Part shown: piece after piece, positions 10,739-22,173 of the stretch
How positions within the stretch are numbered: the stretch's first letter is position 1
How the letters are laid out: each line of letters opens with the position of its first letter
Notes under the pieces: generated by a model
What the model was told of the DNA's origin: nothing
What the model saw: the letters and a program-made list of their open reading frames with translations, nothing else
Database searches by the model: none
Program-made: the position numbers and the translations under genes
NCBI GenBank assembly: GCA_014607495.2
Contig: CP053159.1
Location: 13,833,501-13,897,500, forward strand
From: Carposina sasakii
Lineage: Eukaryota > Arthropoda > Insecta > Lepidoptera > Carposinidae
Length of the DNA stretch: 64,000 nt
Reading direction: 5' to 3'

Positions 10739-10985
10739 TTTCGTGTTTAAAAATGATATTCATAAGTAGGTAATTGTGTTACGTATCTATTTTACCATTT
10801 CTATGACCTAGTATAATTTTATATATCTACTTAGTTTTTTTAGATCCACAAAATCCCGGGAAAAAAATCCGGGATTTTTCCGAAAATTTTGTGCAAAAGT
10901 TTACGTGTGTTAGTATAGTCCTCTTTATGACATTATACTGCAAATAACTTAGTATCAATGGCAAATATAACAAGAAGCAGTATAT

Positions 10986-11247
10986 ACAGGGTGTAACAAA
11001 AATGGTATGGTAAGCGAATTGCTATAAAAACAACCCACTGTAGATAACCTATCCCGAAATTTTTAGACTAGAAATCGCATGTTTATTTTTCAAGATTGTA
11101 TGAATATTCCTGAGTGGGTGAGGAGTTCTCCATTCTATCTGGACAAATAAATATGTGATTTTTAGTCTCAAATTTTGGTGATAGGTTCTTTATAGTGGGT
11201 TATATTCATAGCTTTTCGGTTAACATACCCCTTTTGTCACACCCTGT
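10986..11247. mobile_element. MITE, ACAGGGTGTAACAAAA family, copy 1
   Basis: The 262-bp element has termini ACAGGGTGTAACAAAAATGG and, inverted, ACAGGGTGTGACAAAAGGGG, flanked by TATAT. Six copies occur in the window; all are near 260 bp and mostly self-complementary around a centre of AATAAACATGTGATTT type. This one is the partner of 17598-17864. Confidence 0.85.
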
Positions 11248-11353
11248 ATATACACCACTTTGGGGGATAATGGGCGTGACTATTATGTATATATGTATAT
11301 GATTTCAAATTGTTTCGAACATAAATTCCTAAGTTGCCCGCGAATCCTTAGCT

Positions 11354-12085
11354 GTCCCGCGACTTCGTCCGCGTGAAATAGTGACTTTCGGCAGCATTTT
11401 AAATTTTTTTAGGCTAATTATTTTGCAAGTAAAACACGTGTACATTTATTAAGTTATTAAGCTTATTTAAGTACATTTTTATATGCGACGTTTGTAGTAC
11501 GATTTTTAAAAGAGCTGTTTGTTGCATATTGTCCTGCTTAATATAATAATCATTATAGGTATATTATATATTTGTAGTGAGACAAAACTTTTTAAAATGA
11601 CGTAATTTCCATACAAACTTTCATCCCCTATTTAAACCCCTTACATCCCTTTTTTGCATATGGCGCGCAGTGCTTGGCAAGTTTCTTACTTAATTCTCTG
11701 TATTGTTCTGTTCTATATTTTTATTTTCTGAGCCCTCAGCTTGTTTCCGACGTCATCACACAAAAATTTTCACCCCTATTTTTAGCCCCTTTAGGGTATT
11801 CTTTTACAAACTTTGAATGTCGTAGTTTTAGCCATCAGTCGTATTTATTTATATCTTAAGCTTATTCAATTATATCTTAGCTTAAAAAATTACGTAATTT
11901 CCATACAAACTTTCATCCACTATTTCAACCTCTTACATCTCTTTTTTGCATTAAAAAGTAGCCTATGTCCTTTCTCAGGCTCTAGACTATCTCTGTACCA
12001 AATTTCATTTAAATCAGTTCAGTAGTTTAGGCGTGATTGCGTAACACACACACAGACAGAGTTACTTTCGCATTTATAATTCGAA
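11354..12085 (-). mobile_element. Helitron fragment in the left TTAA element
   Basis: On the minus strand it includes ATTATAAATGCGAAAGTAAC and CTGAACTGATTTAAATGAAA near its 5' end. It finishes in TTCACGCGGACGAAGTCGCG followed by GGACAGCTAA. The 3' tetranucleotide has drifted (the right copy has CTAG). Coordinates are approximate at the 5' end. Confidence 0.6.
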
Positions 12086-12299
12086 GGAAGAATTTGAAGA
12101 TCATACTTTAATACTACTTCGGGGTAGAAGAGTTATAAATAATAATGTGTTTTATCCAGCAACTGCAACCTATAACCGATCATAGCTATTTGTTTAGGAG
12201 ATATTTTTAATTGCACATCAAATAAATAATCGCCCATCAATTTAATCTCATCTTTTATATACTTTATTTTATTACACACATACATACATATAATCACGC

Positions 12300-12430
12300 C
12301 TTTATCCCTTACTTCTGACCAATTTTGAGGGTATAGTTGAGATATACAAGTTCGGTTAGTAGTGACAGATGGTCAGCCCATCGCCTACTAAACATCAAGA
12401 CCCTCATGTTCCTCTACTGACTTGTACAGT
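12300..12430. repeat. SINE-like block (ACTTGTACAGTATGCCC family)
   Basis: The block AGTTCGGTTAGTAGTGACAG, GGTCAGCCCATCGCCTAC and CTACTGACTTGTACAG recurs inverted at about 15366-15440 and again at 62435-62545. The first two are paired arms of the palindrome; the third is an independent copy, so this is a dispersed repeat. Confidence 0.6.
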
Positions 12431-13474
12431 ATGCCCTTTATATACTTTATTACAGCAATTAAATTATTTTAGTACAAATAAACTCAATGTTTTACAAAAC
12501 AACTACAACAGATAATTCGAAAATACATAATATCAGCCCAACATAAACTGTTTTCCTCGAATGCAAGACAAATTAATACCTTTTGGTACAAAAATACTAC
12601 AATCTCATCATAAATACTGACTGCACAGCAAATTAACCTTAGCGCACAACTAGTATAAGACGAATGACGTTTTGTCGGTGTAACAGTTCCCTTTTCTAAC
12701 GATGATAAAAATAATAAGTTAGATTAGGTTAAAGTATGACAAACAACGCACGAGCCGAGCGAGCGGAACGAGCGTGCCGCGGCAGCTGCCGGTGAAGTTT
12801 GAGAATCGAATTGATAAAACTATATTTAAGTGTTGATCTCACTCATTATGTTCTGTTTTGTTTATTTATTTCGGAATAAGAAAATGGCTTAAAAACAAAA
12901 ATTTTACCAATAGACGATTTAAAAAAAACCAGTTACGCTCAAAAAGTTCAAAAACCTGATCAACCCTAATAGAGAGTCACAAGTGATCCAAAAAACAGCT
13001 ATGTATCACACAATAACCAATAAGCCTATTTAACTAGTCGATATCGCCCGATACAATTGGCGCGGAAAACAAACATTAGGTACGGATAATCAAAATAAAA
13101 ATGCATTTCCTGCGAGTTATAATATTGTCGTGTAACTCAACACTATAGTACTTGTTCAGCATTCCAGTATTTGCCTGGCTGTCACCTACACCCTGTAAAT
13201 TTTAAAATTATATTTACAATTTACGCAGTAAGCAACCCAGTTACAAAATAGATTATACAGGAAAGAAATTAAAATCCCGGCAATTAATCCCGAAATCGAC
13301 CAGAATACGGATGGCGACAGAATAAGGACGTCCGCGGCAGATTGCGCTAGTTGCGGGGAGCGCCCCGCTATTACATCTCACCCCCTCAAATACCTAAAAT
13401 TCGTCTATTGGAGCGCCTTAAAGAAACAAGAGTGAAATTGAGACGATAATTGCAATTACTTACGCCTAACATTA

Positions 13475-13885
13475 CCGATGTCAAAAATAATAAAAGTGGC
13501 CGCCATTTCGAACTTTCTAGTTAAGAGCCGGATTGCTTCCACATCGATACCTGAGTTTCCTGGCAGTTCCTAAACACATTTCCGGTGTCAAAAATAGTAA
13601 AACTGGCCGCCATTTTGAACTTTTTAGTCAAGGGTCGGATTGCCTTCAATTTCGATAATTGGGGTTCCTGGCAGTTCCCAAACACATTTCCGGTGTCAAA
13701 AATAGTAAAACTGGCCGCCATTTTGAACTTTTTAGTTAAACTTCTTCTTTCTGCCTTAACTAAAAAGTTCAAAATGGTGGCCACTTTTACTCTTTTTGAC
13801 ACCAGAAATGTGTTTGGGATCTGAAAGGAATCTCAGATATCGATTTTGGAAGCAATCTGGCCTATAACAAAAGTTAAAAATGGCC
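13475..13885. repeat. 108-bp tandem repeat with an inverted end unit, in the palindrome spacer
   Basis: Units begin at 13475, 13582 and 13690 with CCGRTGTCAAAAATARTAAA followed by TGGCCGCCATTT and GAACTTTYTAGT. A partial inverted unit follows at about 13757-13815 (TTTTTGACACCAGAAATGTG) and a further TGGCCGCCATTTTGAACT at 13880. Open frames across the array are by-products of the repeat. Confidence 0.8.
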
Positions 13886-13971
13886 GCCATTTTGAACTAT
13901 TTTTTAATTCCATGAGTAAATCACAGTTATTATTCAAAAACTGGTCTTTGTGCTAAGTAACAATAGGTATC

Positions 13972-14231
13972 TAAGGTCTATCCAAAATTAGTGATTATCT
14001 TTTGATACGAAACTAGGTAGGTAAACAGAACTAACTTTCACTGGGAGATAAAGTCCGAAATTTAAAAAAAATCAGCTGTTCCATACAATCTCGAATAATT
14101 ACTGCACTGAAATGTATGGAACAGCTGATTTTTTTTCAATATTTCGGAGTTGGTCCCATAGTGAAAGTTGTTTCTTTTTACCTACTTAGTTTCGTGTCAT
14201 AAGATAATCACTAATTTTAAATAGACCTTTA
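13972..14231. mobile_element. Fold-back MITE in the palindrome spacer
   Basis: About 260 bp, almost wholly self-complementary. AAGGTCTATCCAAAATTAGT opens it and CACTAATTTTAAATAGACCTT closes it. The inner arms include AATCAGCTGTTCCATACA and its inverse around a short centre at about 14085-14110. No coding sequence. Confidence 0.75.
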
Positions 14232-15444
14232 TATGTATTAATATAATTTATTTTTATGAACAAATATTTTTATGTTTTTCCCAATTTACTAGGTAACATG
14301 CCATATGCTGGCATCCCTTTGCACCGATACAATGACAACTTCTGTGACGTCACGCTTGTATTCTACTTTTAAGGCGCTCCAATAGACGAATTTTAGGTAT
14401 TTTAGGGGGTTGAGGTAGACGTAACTGCGGGGCGCCCCCCGCAACCAGCGCAATCTGCCGCGGACGTCCTTATTCTGTCGCCATCCGTATTCTGGTTGAT
14501 TTCGGGATTAATTGCCGGGATTTTAATTTATTTCCTGTATAATCAATTTTGTAACTGGGTTGCTTACTGCGTAAATTGTAAATATAATTAAAAATTTTAC
14601 AGGGTGTAGGTGACAGCCAGGCAAATACTGGAATGCTGAACAAGTACTATAGGGTTGAGTTACATGACAATATTATAACTCGCAGGAAATGCATTTTTAT
14701 TTTGATTATCCGTACCTAATGTTTGTTTTCCGCGCCAATTGTATCGGGCGATATCGACTAGTTAAATGGGCTTATTGGTTATTGTGTGATACATAGCTTG
14801 GATCACTTGTGACTCTCTATTAGGGTTGATCAGGTTTTTGAACTTTTTGAGCGTAACTGGTTTTTTTTAAATCGTCTATTGGTAAAATTTTTGTTTTTAA
14901 GCCATTTTCTAAGGCCGAATTAAATAAACAAAACATAACATAATGAGTGAGATCAACACTAAAATATTGTTTCATCAATTCGATTCTGAAACTTCGCCGG
15001 CAGCTGCCGCGGCACGCTCGTTCCGCTCGCTCGGCTCGTGCGTTGTTTGTCATACTCTAACCTAACCTAACTTATTATTTTTATCATTGTATGAAAAGGG
15101 AACTGTTACACCGACAAAACGTCATTCGTCTTATACTAGTTGTGCGCTAAGGTTAATTTGATGTGCAGTCAGTATTTATGATGAGATTGTAGTATTTTTG
15201 TACCAAAAGGTATTAATTTGTCTTGCATTCGAGGAAAACAGTTTATGTTGGGCTGATATTATGTATTTTCGAATTATCTGCTGTAGTTATTTTGTAAAAC
15301 ATTGAGTTTATTTGTACTAAAATAATTTAATTGCTGTAATAAAGTATATAAAGGGCATACTGTACAAGTCAGTAGACGAACAAGAGGGTCTTGATGTTTT
15401 GTAGGCGATGGGCTGACCATCTGTCACTACTAACCGAACTTGTA

Positions 15445-16086
15445 CAGTGAAACCTGGATAATTGGGATCTCAAGGGACCAAGACATATGTACCAATTATT
15501 GAGGGTTTCCAATAATCCAGTTTTCCAATAAGCAGGTTTAAATTTATAGTTGTCTCATTTACAGAGGCCCCCACATTTCCACAATCATAATGTGATAGAA
15601 GTTTTAATTTTTCAGCTACTGATAACGTTTTATATTTACGTTTGGACATTTTGTACACATTTATTCCCTTGTTTTTAGGTCAATTCAATTCAATTTTGTT
15701 TAATGGCCACCATTGTGTCGGGCACAATAATTCCGCCAATGTCACGTAAGAGGAAAATACACGAAGGATGTTTTTAGGTCAAAACATGTTATAGTATACT
15801 GACAATCAAAGCATGCGCGAAAGACGACGCGAAATGTATGTAAACAAACACGTCAAAACGTGTTGAAACCTGATTAATTTGTCTCACTTATACAGGTAAT
15901 TGAGCTACAGAGTCTCAATTATAGAGGTAAACATCGAAAAAGTCTTAGAATTCAAATCTTATTTAACCAGGTTCAAAAAGTCCCATTAACAGAGGTAATT
16001 TAATGAAAAAGAACCGGGACTTCGTTGCAACTCTTAATAATAGAGGTTTCTCATTTAGCCAGGTCCCACTTAACCAGGTTTCACTG
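15445..16086. mobile_element. Tigger/pogo-like deletion derivative, TA target site
   Basis: The termini CAGTGAAACCTGGATAATTG and, inverted, CAGTGAAACCTGGTTAAGTG are flanked by TA on each side. The unoccupied site is present in the other palindrome arm (near 12341-12350), which proves the boundaries and the TA duplication. On the minus strand at 15649 a frame reads MSKRKYKTLSVAEKLKLLSH. This is the start of a CENP-B-type DNA-binding domain as in Tigger transposases, but it breaks down after about 20 residues. The rest of the transposase is gone. Confidence 0.9.
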
Positions 16087-16379
16087 TATATCTCAACTAT
16101 ACCCTCAAAATTGGTCAGAAGTGGCACCATGTGGTTCTATCGGCCCTTGGTACTCTGCCTACCCCGTAAGGGATAAAAGCGTGATTATATGTATGTATGT
16201 CTGTAATAAAGTATATAAAAGATGAGATTAAATTGATGGGCGATTATTTATTTGATGTGCAATTAAAAATATCTCCTAAACAAATAACTATGATCGGTTA
16301 TAGCTTGCAGTTGCTGGATAATACACATTATTATTTATAACTCTTCTACCCCAAAGTGGTATTAAAGTATGATCTTCAA

Positions 16380-17117
16380 ATTCTTCCTTCGGATTATAAA
16401 TGCGAAAGTAACTCTGTCTGTCTGTGTGTTACGCAATCACGCCTAAACTACTGAACCGATTAAAATGAAATTTGGTACAGAGATAGTCTAGAGCCTGTGA
16501 AAGGACATAGGCTACTTTTTAATGCAAAAAAGAGATGTAAGGGGTTGAAATAGTGGATGAAAGTTTGTATGGAATTTACGTCATTTTTTAAGCTAGAAGC
16601 TGAAAACTTATTTTTTAGGCTTTTCATTAGATATAAATAAATAAGACATTCAAAGTTTGTAAAAGAATACCCTAAAGGGGCTAAAAATAGGGGGTGAAAA
16701 ATTTTGTGTGATGACATCGGAAAAAAGCTTAGGGCTCAGAAATAAAAATATAGGACAGAACAATACAGAGAATTAAGTAAGAAACTTGCCAAGCACTGCG
16801 CGCCATATGCAAAAAAGGGATGTAAGGGGTTGAAATAGGGGATGAAAGTTTGCATGGAAATTACGTAATTTTTAAAAGTTTTGTCTCACTACAAATATGC
16901 GAGTACAACTTCATAATGATTATCAAGCAGGACAATATGCAACAAACAGCTCTTTTAAAAATCGTACTAAAAACGTCGCATATAAAAATGTACTTAAATA
17001 AGCTTAATAACTTATTTTAATGTACATGTGTTTTACTTGCAAAATAATTAGCCTAAAAAAATTTAAAATGCTGCCGAAAGTCACTATTCCATGCGGACGA
17101 AGTCGCGGGACAGCTAG
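16380..17117 (+). mobile_element. Helitron in the right TTAA element
   Basis: It begins with ATTATAAATGCGAAAGTAAC and CTGTCTGTCTG and contains AATTTGGTACAGAGATAGTC. It ends GCGGACGAAGTCGCGGGACA then GCTAG. This is a typical lepidopteran non-autonomous Helitron with no ORF. Its partner is 11354-12085. The 5' end is approximate. Confidence 0.65.
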
Positions 17118-17168
17118 GGATTCGCGGGCAACTTAGGGATTTATGTTCTAAACAATTTGAAATCATAT

Positions 17169-17546
17169 ACAGGGTGTTTTTTTGTGGCCACCTTTAACGA
17201 AGGGTACGTATTCTATACATGAAATAAAGTAAGTTTATGCCAAAAAAAATGCTGGGATTTTTTTTTTTTTTTTTTAATTAAATTCCTTGATCGTGCGAAA
17301 TTTATAGTGTCTAGTGTTTATGTTAGTTTTTTTATAGACAGATATTAATTATTTTTCGTGAAAAAAATCCTGCTACGCGCGTCTATGTGCATTTATTCAG
17401 AAAAACGCAGTCTATTTACTCAACTTTGGACCCTAATATTTTGGAAACCAGACACTTCCCAGGTATGCTTCCATGGAGAAAAATGATCGTGATGATGAGG
17501 AGATTCCGTAGTTTTCGGAAACGTTGACGACCAAAAATCACCCTGT
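17169..17546. mobile_element. MITE, ACAGGGTGWTTTTT family, copy 1 (378 bp)
   Basis: The termini are ACAGGGTGTTTTTTTGTGGC and, inverted, ACAGGGTGATTTTTGGTCGT. The internal landmarks are GAACGAAGGGTACGTA-like sequence, a T-run near 17260, CGCGCGTCTATGTGCATTTA and GGAAACCAGACACTTCCCAG. The left palindrome arm lacks it, which gives an empty site. Related copies lie at 25857-26822, 50836-51321, 55007-55384 and 62757-63137. Confidence 0.88.
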
Positions 17547-17597
17547 ATATATATATACATAATAGTCACGCCCATTATGCCCCAAAGTGGTGTATAT

Positions 17598-17864
17598 ACA
17601 GGGTGTAACAAAAGGAGTATGTTAACCGAAAAGCTATAAATATAACCCACTATAAAGAACCTATCACCAAAATTTTAGACTAAAAATCACATATTAATTT
17701 GTCCAGATAGTATGGAGAATACCTAACCCACTCAGGAATATTATGAACATACAATCTTGAAAAATAAACATGCGATTACTAGTCTAAAAATTTCGGGATA
17801 TGTTATCTACAGTGGGTTGTTTTTATAGTATTTCGCTTACCATACCCTTTTTGTTACACCCTGT
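17598..17864. mobile_element. MITE, ACAGGGTGTAACAAAA family, copy 2
   Basis: The palindrome partner of 10986-11247. The termini ACAGGGTGTAACAAAAGGAG and, inverted, ACAGGGTGTAACAAAAAGGG sit in TATAT sequence. Confidence 0.85.
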
Positions 17865-18112
17865 ATATACTGCTACTTGTTATATTTGCTATTGATACTA
17901 AGTTATTTGCAGTTTAATGTCATAAAGAGGACTATATTAACAAACGTAAACTTTTGCACAAAATGTTCGGAAAAATCCCGGATTTTTTCCCCGGGATTTT
18001 GTGTATATAAAAAAAACTAAGTAGATATATAAAATTATACTAGGTCATAGAAATGGTAAAATAGACACGTAACATAATTACCTACTTATGAATATCATTT
18101 TTAAATACGAAA

Positions 18113-18321
18113 TCACTACATATTATAAAACAAAGTCGCTTTCTGATGTCTGTCCCTATGTATGCTTAGATCTTTCAAACTAGGGAACGGATTTTTTGAT
18201 GCGGTTTTTTTAATAGATAGAGTGATTCACAAGGAAGGTTTATAATGTAACTAGGGACCCGCCTCGGCTTCGCACGGGAGTAATGCACTCTCACGCGGGC
18301 AAAGCCGTGGGCGGGCGCTAG
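18113..18321 (+). mobile_element. Short Helitron, 209 bp, right TTAA element
   Basis: A|TCACTACATATTATAAAACA at the 5' end; CGCGGGCAAAGCCGTGGGCG, GGCGCTAG|T at the 3' end. Interior words such as GATGCGGTTTTTTTAATAGA are those of a very common lepidopteran Helitron. Inverted partner at 10524-10738. Confidence 0.75.
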
Positions 18322-19775
18322 TACAGTCTAAAACATACTATAAAGTATCTATGTAGGTAGGTACTTAATGTTTTCTACGTAAGTCTTTTTTACGTAAGGT
18401 CTCTCTTTTTTTAACTTTTGTTACACTACGATTTCCCAAGTCTACTTACTAAATAAATATAGTATTTTATATTATGTATTTGCGCGCGAAAAAACAAGCA
18501 CAGAACCGGCGTTGACAGTGGTCACGGCGGTACTGAATGTTCCAAGCGAGACTGGCCAGTGCAAGGATTAGAACACAGCGTAGTTGTAAATGTGTTTTTT
18601 ATTAATTGTTAATTATCTACAAAATTTACAAAAAATGTACTTTGGCCATAAAGTAGATCTGATAAAGCGCTATACAACTATGCAAGTTTCGTGTTGATAT
18701 TCACAATAGTTTTCAAGATATTTCGCTTATAAAAACGTAAAAAAGGTAATTTTCAAATCGAAATTCTATCCAGAATTTTTTAAGTAATTGAGTTTCCACG
18801 CTGGCCACAAACTTGGTAAAGATTTCAATAATAACATATAAAAAAATTAGAGCTGTGGTAATCGGACAAGTATTTAAAAAATCGATTCTAAAATGCCTCT
18901 TTTGTCTGATCACACCGCCTTAAAATCAAAATAGTTGGACCGCTTTTCTTGCAGCGTTTGTTAGTCTAGGGCGCCTCATTCATCTCTCTCCCCATCCACT
19001 ACTATCAATTAGGTACTATAAGTATTATGCTTTCAGTGCTTTCTGCGCATTTTGCCAGATACAATTCGTCGTGTAGGTAGATACAAATACAATTTATGTT
19101 AAAATATAATGAAAATATGTTATAGCTTTCTATAACACCACAAAAGAAAGAAAACCACAAAACTATTTTATTTACTTAAGTACCTAATATTTTTTTGGAC
19201 TTCTGCGTTGGCGTATAAATAACTACGCCATCTGTACAAAATTGCTACGCAACACTTAATGGAAACTGGTAACGCATCACGCTTTGCATTAGTCGAGTAG
19301 ACGAGTCGATTGTTTTGCCCATGACATTTAAAACAGTTCAGTGATGAAGACCTCTAATATTGGCGCTAGTGTCTTTGTAACTCTAATATTGTTTCATTTA
19401 TTTTATTTTGTTTCATGAAAATCCGCAGGACTTTGTTATCGAAATAGGCATCAACAATTTATGGAATTGATACAGGCAGCGACATCTGATATCACCTATA
19501 GTAAAAGAACTGCAGCGGTCGCTCATTTGTATGGAGATTAGCAGTCTAAGTTATAATTGTCTTTGATATAATTAAGGTGTTATTCCTGTCAAATTAGTAT
19601 TGAAAATGTCATATTAAGGATTGTTATATATTTGATTGTGTGTATGTTTTATTGTATGTATGTATGTATTGTGTGTATGTACTAAGGACTGTATAATATA
19701 TGTATAGAACTGTGTGTATTTTATGTTTTTTAGTTATAAAACGTTAAAGATGTTTTTTTTTTACAGATTGACAAA

Positions 19776-22173
19776 ATGAATAGACAACGAAAAATGTTGA
19801 ATATGGCAACCTCCGTTCAAGAATCGGAAAAAGTTCAAGCATTACCTGGCCACAATAATAATGTGCAAAATAAAACTTTTTTTAATACTCCAGCTGCACT
19901 CAGTCTACCCGTCACGTTACCCATTGATTCTTCAGATACAAATTCTATAGCAGACAGTCAACCTGATCTTAACCTATCAATATTAGAGGATGAAGACAGT
20001 GAAGTAAGCTGTGTAACGAATCCCAAAGACACAAATAGGCCAAAAATAGTTGTTGAACAGAGTGACTCGAGTAGCAGTTCAAGCGACTCTGATAATGACT
20101 CTGATACCAATTCCGGCCGATCATCAACATCCAGCAGTTCATCAATTGCAGATTTTTCTTCTGATGACAGTGTTTTAGATCCCAACTTTCTACCTAGTCA
20201 TGAAAGATCTTCTGATTCCGAAGGAGATATACAGTCAAAAGTAATTGCCAAACCATTTTGTATTTCACCCCAACCGGGCCCTTCTCGTGTAGAACCTCAC
20301 TTACTCATCAATGATAATCTGCCAGTCAATTTGGATACTCAGTCGCCTAATATAGAAACACAGCCATCCATCAGTCATAATCAGTCACCCAGCGTGAATA
20401 TTCAGTCACCCAGCATTGGCAGTGAACCAGCTAGCGTGGATCCTCAGCGTCTTAGTCGGAAAAGAAAAGCTAATCCAGAAGCATGGAAAAGAAACAAAAC
20501 CAAGACTCTGATCAATAGCGGGAAGGCACACACAACTATGTCTAAATCGAAAAAAATGATTACTGCCAAAAATATGGGACCTGTTTGTTCAGATAAGTGT
20601 AAATTTAAATGTCAAAATGTGTTTTCATTTGAGGAACGATTAGCCATATTTAATGCCTATTGGGACACTGGTGATTTAAACGTTCAGAGGCAATTTATAT
20701 ACAACCATATGACAAACATTGAGCCAAAGTATCGGTACATCCGTGTTGGTAGTACCCGCCAAAACTTAAACCACGCATATTACTTCACGAAAATCGATCA
20801 ACGCATTCGAGTATGCAAGTTATTCTTTATGAATACACTTGCTATATCAGATAAAAGCATTCGGACTGTTGTAAAGAAATTTTCTGGATCAATTACTGGA
20901 ATTCAAATGCAAGATAACCGAGGAAAACATGGCAATCAATTTAAATTGGATGCTGCTTTGAAGGATAGGTCAAAGGAACACATTAACTCCATACCCAGGA
21001 TTGAGAGCCACTACTGTCGCGCTCGCTCTAAGCGTGAGTATATTGAAGGAAGCCGATCTATTGCTACTTTGCACCGTGATTACGTCGATAAATGTAAAGC
21101 TGAAGGTAAAGGTTATCTTTCTTATAAACTGTACTATAATATCTTCGTGAATGACTTCAACATTTCTTTTTGGAAACCGAAAAAAAGACCAGTGTGAAGA
21201 CTGCACAGCTTTCGCAAATGTTGAAGATAAAACGCTTTTACAAATACAATATGATCTGCATTTGAAAGAAAAAAATTTAGCCAGAGCTCAAAAGGAAAAT
21301 GATAAAAAAAATATAAGCGATAATTTTATAGTATGTGTATATGACTTACAGGCTGTGATGCCTTGTCCGCAAGGCGAAGTCTCTAGTTTTTACTATATTT
21401 CAAAATTGAATACGCTGAATTTTACTGTTACTGAACTGGGTTCAAATAATACGACCTGCTACGTTTGGCATGAAGGTGCAGGATCTCGTGGTGCTAACGA
21501 AATAGGATCGTGTGTGCTCGCGTACTTGAAAAATTTGAATGAGAAAGCTTCTGACTATTTTGACGTAGTATTTTACAGCGACAACTGTTGTGGCCAACAT
21601 AAAAATAAATTTATGTTAGCAACGTACCAATACGCCATAAATGAGTTATCGAAGTTGAGGAGTGTTACTCATAATTTTTTAATAAAAGGGCACACTCAAA
21701 ATGAAGGAGATGCTGCTCACTCTCTAATTCAACGCAACATTTCGAATGCTTTAAAATCTTCTCCCATTTATGTGCCGGATCAGTATATAACCCTTATTAA
21801 AACTGCAAAGAAGAAAGGAAGACCCTTCGTTGTTCACGAACTTACGCATGAGAGTTTTTTAGATTTAAAATCTCTGGCTATCGGCAATTACACTATTACA
21901 GAAGATGGACAAAAAGTCAAATGGGCTGATATAAAAACTATTAAAGTCCATCGAGATTATGAGAACAAATTTTTCTTCAAGACTTCATACGAAACTGAAG
22001 AGTTTACCTCGGTAGCCACGCTGACAAAAAGAAGGTCTGCTAATCCTATAGTGCCAAAAAAACTGTACAAACAAAAACTTAAAATAACTGAAACTAAAAA
22101 ACAGGGTATTCTTAAACTCATTGAGAAAAATATCATTCCTAAGTATTACCAAAGCTTTTACGAAAATTTGTAA
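19776..22173 (+). CDS. DDE-like transposase of the 16-kb element, one +1 frameshift
   Basis: The frame from the ATG at 19776 runs to 21197. The homology moves to the next frame at an A7 run (21180-21186): ...SFWKPKK then DQCEDC. With one A fewer the protein would be about 798 aa. Order: Ser/Asp-rich acidic tail (about 95-160), basic RKRKANPEAWKRN (about 228), Cys cluster CSDKCKFKC (about 270), and the body ending in the HYCRARSKREY block. Candidate catalytic residues are D in VYDLQAV (about 521), D in YSDNCCGQ (about 601) and E in HTQNEGDAAH (about 643). This architecture recurs in many uncharacterised insect proteins. Calling it DDE and Sola-like is inference from motif order and the 4-bp target duplication. 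Apart from the A7 run no stop interrupts it, so the copy is young or only just inactivated. AATAAA occurs near 22240 and 22822. Confidence 0.85.

Larger units (their letters stand above)
9928..13417. mobile_element. TTAA-flanked TIR element, left copy
   Basis: It is bounded by TTAA at 9924-9927 and 13418-13421. The termini are GGCGCTGTGATCAGAC and, inverted from the other end, GGCGCTCCAATAGAC. TTAA duplications occur in piggyBac-, Kolobok- and Sola3-type elements. No transposase is visible, so the copy is non-autonomous. It carries a Helitron end near 10524-10738, a MITE at 10986-11247, another Helitron at about 11354-12085 and a SINE-like block at 12300-12430. All of these are shared with the inverted copy at 14373-18919, so they were present before the element was duplicated. 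Confidence 0.75.
14373..18919. mobile_element. TTAA-flanked TIR element, right (inverted) copy
   Basis: Flanked by TTAA at 14369-14372 and 18920-18923, with GGCGCTCCAATAGAC at the left and CTGATCACACCGCC at the right. It is the reverse complement of 9928-13417 over nearly its whole length. It is longer because two elements landed in it later, at 15445-16086 and 17169-17546. Without them its length (about 3.53 kb) matches the left copy (3.49 kb). Confidence 0.75.
8276..19575. mobile_element. Nested ~11.3-kb segment bounded by a ~55-bp inverted repeat
   Basis: AATCAAAGACAATTATAC followed by TAGACTGCTAATCTCCATAC and CAAATTGGCGACCGC at the left (about 8279-8333) recurs inverted at about 19515-19575 with a few differences. 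Everything between lies in the intron of the 16-kb transposon. The simplest reading is a terminal-inverted-repeat element inserted in that intron and later filled with further insertions. No transposase of its own remains, and no target duplication could be fixed because the flanks are simple AT sequence. Confidence 0.55.

Noticed and set aside
13521..13824. Overlapping frames with KLAAILNFLVK repeats
   Set aside because: Products of the 108-bp tandem repeat in the palindrome spacer.
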